Source: an uncultured Prevotella sp. (lineage in GTDB: Bacteria; Bacteroidota; Bacteroidia; Bacteroidales; Bacteroidaceae). From it: DNA of 54,491 nucleotides. The DNA is taken from positions 1-54,491 of the forward strand of contig CAJODK010000007.1 in the NCBI GenBank assembly GCA_905233245.1. Reading direction: 5' to 3'. Below are positions 50,250 to 54,491 of the stretch, piece by piece (position 1 is the first letter of the stretch; every line of letters begins with the position of its first letter). The notes below the pieces were generated by a model that saw only the letters and a program-made list of their open reading frames with translations, was not told where the DNA came from and did no database searches. The translations under genes and the position numbers were made by a program.

Positions 50250-51116
50250 ATGAGGTACCTTTCTACGACATATAGCATAGATTGTCAGTCTGAAGACCTG
50301 CTTCAGACTTGCCGAGAGTTGCTTGCCGATTCTCTTGGTGAGGTTGGCTACGAGAGTTTTATGGACACTGACGATGGCATCACGGGATATATCCAGCAGG
50401 AGCATTATTCCGAGCCTCATGTCAGGGAAGTGATAGAGTCGTTTCCTATAGATGGTGTCAAGATAGACTACCACACAGAGGAAATACCTGATCAGGACTG
50501 GAATGAAGTATGGGAGTCAGAGGGTTTCGACCCAATAGTAGTGGATGGTAAGGTGACCATCTACGATGCTCATCATGTGGAAGATGCAGAACAGTTCAGC
50601 ACTCCGATACAGATAGGCATCCAGGCTCGCAACGCCTTTGGTACTGGCAACCACGAGACCACTCGCATGGTTGTTTCTGCTCTGCTCAGTCTACCGCTTA
50701 TAGGTCGTCGAGTGCTGGACTGCGGTTGTGGTACGGGCATACTGGGCATCACAGCTCTTAAGTGTGGTGCCGAGGAAGTGGTGGCATACGATATCGACGA
50801 ATTCTCGTCGGAGAATGCCAAGCACAATGCGGTTCTCAATGGTGTTGGTGACTCTATGGAGGTACTGCTGGGAAATGCTGGTGTCCTGACACATGTCGAG
50901 GGACTTTTTGATGTTGTGCTTGCCAATATCAATCGCAATATCCTGCTTGAGGATATGGCGTCTTTTCGTGATGTCATGGCTCAGGGTGCTACCTTGGTAC
51001 TCTCAGGATTCTATGAAGAAGATACCCCAATGCTCCTGCAAAAGGCAGAGGCACTGGGGCTGCATGAGGTTTCTCGTATGACGGACAACAACTGGTGTTG
51101 TCTGCTACTTACCTAA
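50250..51116 (+). CDS. prmA: Ribosomal protein L11 methyltransferase
   Basis: 288 residues. The C-terminal SAM-binding domain shows GNHETTRMVVSALL, VLDCGCGTGILGITALKCGAEEVVAYDIDE (motif I) and VVLANINRNILLEDM (NIN motif IV). The N-terminal domain that docks on L11 is of the short Bacteroidetes type. It trimethylates L11. The gene ends 8 bp inside the convergent prs. Confidence 0.95.
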   Translation: MRYLSTTYSIDCQSEDLLQTCRELLADSLGEVGYESFMDTDDGITGYIQQEHYSEPHVREVIESFPIDGVKIDYHTEEIPDQDWNEVWESEGFDPIVVDGKVTIYDAHHVEDAEQFSTPIQIGIQARNAFGTGNHETTRMVVSALLSLPLIGRRVLDCGCGTGILGITALKCGAEEVVAYDIDEFSSENAKHNAVLNGVGDSMEVLLGNAGVLTHVEGLFDVVLANINRNILLEDMASFRDVMAQGATLVLSGFYEEDTPMLLQKAEALGLHEVSRMTDNNWCCLLLT

Positions 51117-52053
51117 TGATATACTGATCAGAAATTGATTCGTTGTTGATAGCGCGACGGATTGTCTCGGCAAACATGTCAGCAACGCTCAACTGCTTAA
51201 CCTTCGCACAACGGTTAGAATAAGGGATAGAGTCAGTGAAGACGATTTCCTCCAAAGCAGAATCCTGTACGCGCTCGCTGGCAGGTCCAGACATCACACA
51301 GTGACTTGCCACAGCCCTTACTGACTTGGCACCAGCTTCCTTCATGATGTTGGCAGCCTGAGTGATAGTACCTGCGGTATCTACCATATCATCTACTATT
51401 ACTACGTCCTTGCCCTCTACGTCACCTATAATCTGCATCTCGGCAATCACATTGGCGCGAGCACGGGTCTTATTGCACATTACCAGCGGACAGTCTAGAT
51501 ACTTTGCATAGCTCTTTGCGCGCTTGGCACCACCTACGTCAGGTGAGGCGATGACCATGTTATCAGTGCGAAGTTTCTCCAGATATGGCAGGATGACACC
51601 AGAACCATACAGATGGTCAACGGGAACATTGAAGAAGCCCTGTATCTGGTCAGCATGCAGATCCATGGTGATGAGTCGGTCGATACCTGCTACGCTCAGC
51701 ATGTCAGCCACCAGTTTAGCACCGATAGACACACGTGGTTTGTCCTTGCGGTCCTGACGAGCCCAACCGAAGTAAGGTATTACGGCATTGATGGTCTTGG
51801 CTGATGCACGCTTTGCTGCGTCAATCATCAGGAGCAACTCCATCAGGTTGTCAGAGTTTGGGAAGGTGCTCTGTACCAAGAAGATATCTCGGCCACGGAT
51901 GCTCTCTTCAAAACTAACGGCAAACTCGCCGTCACTGAATTTTGTCATCACCAGATTGCCAAGTGGGCAACCCAGACTAGCGCAAATCTTCTCTGCCAGG
52001 TAGCGTGTTGCTGTACCTGAGAAGACCATAAAGTTTTTGTTTTCTTCTGCCAT
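51109..52053 (-). CDS. prs: Ribose-phosphate pyrophosphokinase
   Basis: 314 residues, standard length. KFSDGEFAVSFEESIRGRDIFLVQST, PYFGWARQDRKDKPRVSIGAKLVADML, TMDLHADQIQGFFNVPVDHLYG and the PRPP loop VVIVDDMVDTAGTITQAA are all intact. It makes PRPP from ribose-5-phosphate and ATP for nucleotide, His and Trp synthesis. The 34-bp spacer upstream is a GTTATC/GTTAACG repeat. Confidence 0.97.
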   Translation of the reverse strand: MAEENKNFMVFSGTATRYLAEKICASLGCPLGNLVMTKFSDGEFAVSFEESIRGRDIFLVQSTFPNSDNLMELLLMIDAAKRASAKTINAVIPYFGWARQDRKDKPRVSIGAKLVADMLSVAGIDRLITMDLHADQIQGFFNVPVDHLYGSGVILPYLEKLRTDNMVIASPDVGGAKRAKSYAKYLDCPLVMCNKTRARANVIAEMQIIGDVEGKDVVIVDDMVDTAGTITQAANIMKEAGAKSVRAVASHCVMSGPASERVQDSALEEIVFTDSIPYSNRCAKVKQLSVADMFAETIRRAINNESISDQYIIR

Positions 52054-52060
52054 GATATAA

Positions 52061-52092
52061 TAGTTATAGTTATCGTTAACGTTGTCGTTAGC
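52061..52092. repeat. GTTATC/GTTAAC/GTTGTC hexamer repeat upstream of prs
   Basis: Hexamer units with a TTAACG core, same family as at 30559, 32388 and 40316. It reaches into the stop codon of the next gene upstream. Confidence 0.65.
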
Positions 52093-52660
52093 CTACTGCT
52101 TTCTTCAGTTTCCTGAAATGTTCTATCAGCGCGTGGAAATTACTCTCATGCTGTATGCTGAATCGATTCCATAGGTCACCGCATATTACTACGCCGCCAA
52201 ATCCCAGGTCCTTCGCCATTTGTATATTCTCCAGAGTCATTCCTCCGAGAGCATAGACCTTCTTGTCGATGAGGCCGTTTTTGCGAGCCTGCTTCATCTC
52301 GTCAATGGGGAGCGAGTGTAGCAGCATTACGTAGTCGCATTGTTTCTTCATAGCCTTCAGGTCATCGATGTTGCTCGTACTGCGTGTCACGTGCTTTCTG
52401 AATCCCTCTGGTGTGGGCGTTGCAGGGTCATTGATGTGTATGCCTTTCAGGTCATACTCCTGCTTCAGGTAGTAGTGTTGGTGCACCACGATGTCATCGT
52501 AACAACTCTTGGGCAGTAGCGACAGGAGCCTCTCTGCATAGAGCGGTTCTGAGTCGGGTTTGTTGATATGCAGAGTATCAAGCCCCTCCTCGAAAAGTGC
52601 TGTGATTATTTTGTCCTCCTCCACGAAAAACGTGGGTTGAGTCATCAAAATCAGTTTCAT
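52088..52660 (-). CDS. Thiamine phosphate synthase/TenI family protein
   Basis: 190 residues, a TIM-barrel of the ThiE/TenI group: ITALFEEGLDTLHINKPDSEPLYAERLL, VVHQHYYLKQEYDLKGIHIND, CDYVMLLHSLPIDEM, KVYALGGMTLENIQMAKDLGFGGVVICGDLW. It is slightly shorter than ThiE and lacks an evident pyrophosphate-binding GPxFxTxTK motif, so TenI-like or an orphan role is more likely than thiamine phosphate synthesis. A -7 TACTTTTG (52673-52666) leaves only about 6 bp of leader. Confidence 0.85.
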   Translation of the reverse strand: MKLILMTQPTFFVEEDKIITALFEEGLDTLHINKPDSEPLYAERLLSLLPKSCYDDIVVHQHYYLKQEYDLKGIHINDPATPTPEGFRKHVTRSTSNIDDLKAMKKQCDYVMLLHSLPIDEMKQARKNGLIDKKVYALGGMTLENIQMAKDLGFGGVVICGDLWNRFSIQHESNFHALIEHFRKLKKAVG

Positions 52661-52665
52661 CAGTG

Positions 52666-52673
52666 CAAAAGTA
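52666..52673 (-). promoter_or_regulatory. -7 element of the ThiE/TenI-like gene
   Basis: TACTTTTG on the minus strand, 5 bp before the ATG (52660-52658); almost leaderless. Confidence 0.45.
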
Positions 52674-52715
52674 AGAATTTTTTATCAAATATGCAATTTT
52701 CTCAAATATAAAAGT

Positions 52716-52723
52716 TAATTTTG
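52716..52723 (+). promoter_or_regulatory. -7 element of nspC
   Basis: TAATTTTG, 33 bp before the ATG at 52757. It stands divergent to the preceding minus-strand -7 element. Confidence 0.45.
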
Positions 52724-52756
52724 CAGAGAAATTTAATTTTTAATGTTTAATCTTTC

Positions 52757-53953
52757 ATGTTTAATCAGATAAATCGCCCCACTTATGTTCTCGAAGAATC
52801 CCTTCTTCGTCGCAACCTCTCGCTTATAAATAAGGTAGCGCAGGAGGCCGATGTGGAGATAATCCTTGCCTTCAAGGCCTATGCCCTCTGGAGGACATTC
52901 CCCATATTCCGAGAGTATATTCATGCCACGACAGCCAGTTCGGTCAATGAAGCTCGTTTGGCCTTCGAGGAGTTTGGAGCACCAGCCCACACCTATTCCC
53001 CTGCATATACAGATAGCGACATTGACGAAATTGCTCGTTGCTCATCTCATATCACCTTCAATTCCCTCTCTCAGTATGAGCGTTATGCTGTATCCCTTCG
53101 GGAAAAGGGGTGGAGTGGGGACTTCGGACTGCGTATCAATCCGGAGTATTCCGAGGTGGAGACCCTGCTCTATAATCCCTGCGCCCCAGGTACTCGCTTT
53201 GGTGTCAGTGCCTCTCTCTTGGAGCAGCGTGGTTTGCCCAGCGATATAACGGGTTTTCATTGTCATTGCCATTGTGAGTCAGGCTCGGATGTTTTCGAGC
53301 GCACTCTGCAACATATCGAAGCAAAATTCTCTAAGTGGTTTCCGCAGATAAAGTGGATCAACTTCGGTGGTGGTCATCTCATGACTCGTGCAGATTATGA
53401 TGTGCCCCGTCTCATACATCTGCTAAAGGATTTCAAGTCCCGTTATCCTTGGCTTCATGTCATTCTCGAACCAGGCTCAGCCTTTGCCTGGCAGACAGGT
53501 CCGCTCGTTGCTCAAGTGGCTGATATAGTGGAGGATAATGGCATTCGTACCGCCATTCTCAATGTCTCCTTCACTTGTCACATGCCTGACTGTCTCGAGA
53601 TGCCTTATATGCCAGCAGTGAGGGGCGCAACCCCCCTTAATCCCCCCCAAGGGAGGAGTGGGGATTCTCAGACTGCTGTTGATAGCACCCTCTCCTTGGG
53701 AGGGGGCAGGGGGAGTTATCGCCTTGGCGGTTGCTCCTGTCTCTCTGGCGATTGGATGGGTACATGGCAGTTTGACCACGAACTCCAGGTGGGTGAGAAT
53801 ATTATCTTTGAGGATATGCTACACTATACCACTGTCAAGACCAATATGTTCAATGGTGTCAGCCACCCCGATATCGCTCTGCTACATACAGACGGCACCC
53901 TCGAAGTGTTACGCCACTTCACCTATGAGGACTATCGTGACCGTATGGACTAA
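52757..53953 (+). CDS. nspC: Carboxynorspermidine/carboxyspermidine decarboxylase
   Basis: 398 residues, alanine-racemase-fold PLP decarboxylase. The PLP lysine is K40 in ILAFKAYALW; HCHCHCESGSDVFERTL, IKWINFGGGHLMTRADYD, ILEPGSAFAWQTGPL and YRLGGCSCLSGDWMG follow. It makes spermidine or norspermidine from the carboxy form, completing the route from putrescine. Between RGATPLN and YRLGGCS about 30 residues (QGRSGDSQTAVDSTLSLGGGRG) come from palindromic G/C-rich DNA at 53625-53718 and are not typical of the family, making this member longer than usual. The active site directly follows the insert. Confidence 0.94.
   Translation: MFNQINRPTYVLEESLLRRNLSLINKVAQEADVEIILAFKAYALWRTFPIFREYIHATTASSVNEARLAFEEFGAPAHTYSPAYTDSDIDEIARCSSHITFNSLSQYERYAVSLREKGWSGDFGLRINPEYSEVETLLYNPCAPGTRFGVSASLLEQRGLPSDITGFHCHCHCESGSDVFERTLQHIEAKFSKWFPQIKWINFGGGHLMTRADYDVPRLIHLLKDFKSRYPWLHVILEPGSAFAWQTGPLVAQVADIVEDNGIRTAILNVSFTCHMPDCLEMPYMPAVRGATPLNPPQGRSGDSQTAVDSTLSLGGGRGSYRLGGCSCLSGDWMGTWQFDHELQVGENIIFEDMLHYTTVKTNMFNGVSHPDIALLHTDGTLEVLRHFTYEDYRDRMD
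53625..53718. repeat. Palindromic insertion in nspC
   Basis: CCCCCCAAGGGAGGAGTGGGG and CCTCTCCTTGGGAGGGGGC blocks form two hairpins within coding DNA, in frame, just before the conserved YRLGGCSCLSGD motif. Confidence 0.65.
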
Positions 53954-53974
53954 GTGGTTAAAAAAACTTAAAGA

Positions 53975-54028
53975 AATTCTAATTCTTAACTCTTAATTCT
54001 TAATTCTTAATTAAAAGTAGTACCTTTG
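53975..54028 (+). promoter_or_regulatory. TTAATTCTTAA repeat and promoter of tRNA-His
   Basis: TTCTTAA/ATTCTTAA units cover 53975-54013, followed by -7 TACCTTTG at 54021-54028, about 20 bp before the tRNA. Confidence 0.55.
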
Positions 54029-54048
54029 CACCCGCAAAACAGGAAATG

Positions 54049-54122
54049 GTGCCCGTAGTTCAGTTGGTTAGAGCGTCAGATTGTGGTTCTGAATGTCGTC
54101 GGTTCGAGCCCGACCGGGCACC
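54049..54122 (+). tRNA. tRNA-His (anticodon GTG)
   Basis: Acceptor GTGCCCG/CGGGCAC with discriminator C at 54122 facing a G at 54048 (the extra G-1 of tRNA-His). D arm TAGTTCAGTTGGTTAGAGC, anticodon stem TCAGA/TCTGA with loop TTGTGGT, T arm GTCGG-TTCGAGC-CCGAC. CCA is not fully encoded. It borders an integrase gene and is the probable integration site. Confidence 0.96.
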
Positions 54123-54130
54123 CACCCTTG

Positions 54131-54170
54131 AAATCCCTGCTTTTCTAAGGATTGCAGGGATTTTTCTTTT
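54131..54170 (+). terminator. Terminator after tRNA-His
   Basis: AAATCCCTGC (54131-54140) pairs with GCAGGGATTT (54154-54163), followed by TTTCTTTT. Confidence 0.75.
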
Positions 54171-54180
54171 CGCTCGGCAT

Positions 54181-54241
54181 ATCTACTTTTACCCTCAAAA
54201 ATATACTTTTAAGCCATATAAAAGCCACATATAAGCCACAT
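54181..54241. repeat. Short repeats upstream of the integrase
   Basis: ATCTACTTTT (54181) and ATATACTTTT (54201) lie 20 bp apart and resemble the TTATACTTTT units at 59 and 80. Then AGCCATATAA, AGCCACATATA and AGCCACAT recur at about 11-bp intervals (54212-54241). These may be arm-type or regulatory sites of the integrative element. Confidence 0.5.
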
Positions 54242-54247
54242 GGAATT

Positions 54248-54491
54248 ATGCCAACAATAACTATCGAAATAGGTACAGCAAGCAAATCGGGAGAACGCAG
54301 CGTGCGCTTTCTTGTGCGTCATCAGGGACAGAAGGCTCGCATACCCACAGGCATCACCGTCAGCGATGCCGAACTGACTCCGAAGGGTACTATAAAGAAG
54401 AAGGGCGAGAAATACGTCATGCTCGAACGCCAGAGAGTAAAGTACCAGGTAGCCCTCGACCGCCTCACGGTGCAGACGTCAGGCAAGGCGA
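54248..54491 (+). CDS. N-terminal part of a tyrosine recombinase/integrase (cut by window end)
   Basis: Open from ATG 54248 to the last base (81 codons). MPTITIEIGTASKSGERSVRFLVRHQGQKARIPTGITVSDAELTPKG is the arm-DNA-binding domain that opens many Bacteroidetes tyrosine recombinases, and ERQRVKYQVALDRL starts the next helical region. The catalytic domain lies beyond the window. Its place about 125 bp after tRNA-His marks the edge of an integrative element that uses the tRNA 3' end. Confidence 0.8.
   Translation, partial: MPTITIEIGTASKSGERSVRFLVRHQGQKARIPTGITVSDAELTPKGTIKKKGEKYVMLERQRVKYQVALDRLTVQTSGKA

Overview
The window looks like a chromosomal segment of a member of Bacteroidota, order Bacteroidales, probably a Prevotella-like gut or rumen organism; the family-level placement is inference. 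The evidence is the recurring TAnnTTTG promoter element with TTTG/TTG about 19-20 bp upstream, short or absent leaders, weak Shine-Dalgarno signals, and Bacteroidales-type proteins (FadL-like porin, DUF5683 protein, BY-kinase/Wza pair, lipoproteins, the nspC and agmatine-deiminase polyamine route, GLUG-repeat surface protein). The sequence reads mostly as ordinary core chromosome, with accessory DNA at both edges and around 11.5-17.3 kb.

Layout. 1-1.0 kb: a 21-bp-period tandem repeat, a 263-bp imperfect palindrome and a reverse-strand gene that looks like a fused antitoxin-toxin. 1.1-11.5 kb (+): a glycosyltransferase, an amidohydrolase, a BASS-type transporter, dnaX, an SDR oxidoreductase, mfd and a MATE exporter, closely packed. 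11.5-15.6 kb: a small HTH regulator, a tandem GTAGC/GCTAC dyad, two paralogous lipoproteins (the second carrying an added beta-barrel-like domain) and an AT-rich GLUG surface protein. 15.8-19.3 kb: two small genes on compact divergent promoters, ridA, a 3 x 21-bp palindrome array and dnaK (-). 19.4-23.9 kb (+): etfB-etfA-acyl-CoA dehydrogenase, then a FtsB/DivIC-like protein and a membrane protein. 23.9-30.3 kb (-): comF, wza-like, BY-kinase, PHP tyrosine phosphatase, rfbA and nagB, an exopolysaccharide assembly and precursor unit. 30.4-33.9 kb (-): frr-rsgA-mnmA and a secreted nuclease, then tRNA-Arg(CCG). 34.2-41.3 kb (+): parA-parB-DUF5683-lytic transglycosylase-relA/spoT-pectinesterase. 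41.3-45.9 kb (+): a Nif3-like protein, a zinc-ribbon coiled-coil protein, agmatine deiminase, N-carbamoylputrescine amidase and holA. 46.0-54.0 kb: an AT-rich gene-poor gap, an HTH protein, envelope proteins, prmA, prs, a ThiE/TenI-like protein and nspC. The window ends with tRNA-His(GTG) followed directly by the start of a tyrosine recombinase, which is the edge of an integrative element continuing to the right.

The most unusual property is repetitive DNA that has entered coding regions without breaking them. Palindromic GGGAGG/CCTCCC stretches, an RSALPL-encoding stretch, and CTCACC, GTTAACG/GTTCCC, GATGAAGG and CAATTGT simple repeats lie in frame inside glycosyltransferase, amidohydrolase, dnaX, SDR, mfd (four sites), rsgA, mnmA, pectinesterase and nspC. 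Related simple repeats also sit next to promoters and start codons. The best candidate for an undescribed functional module is the HTH regulator, GTAGC operator and paired lipoproteins at 11.5-13.7 kb.
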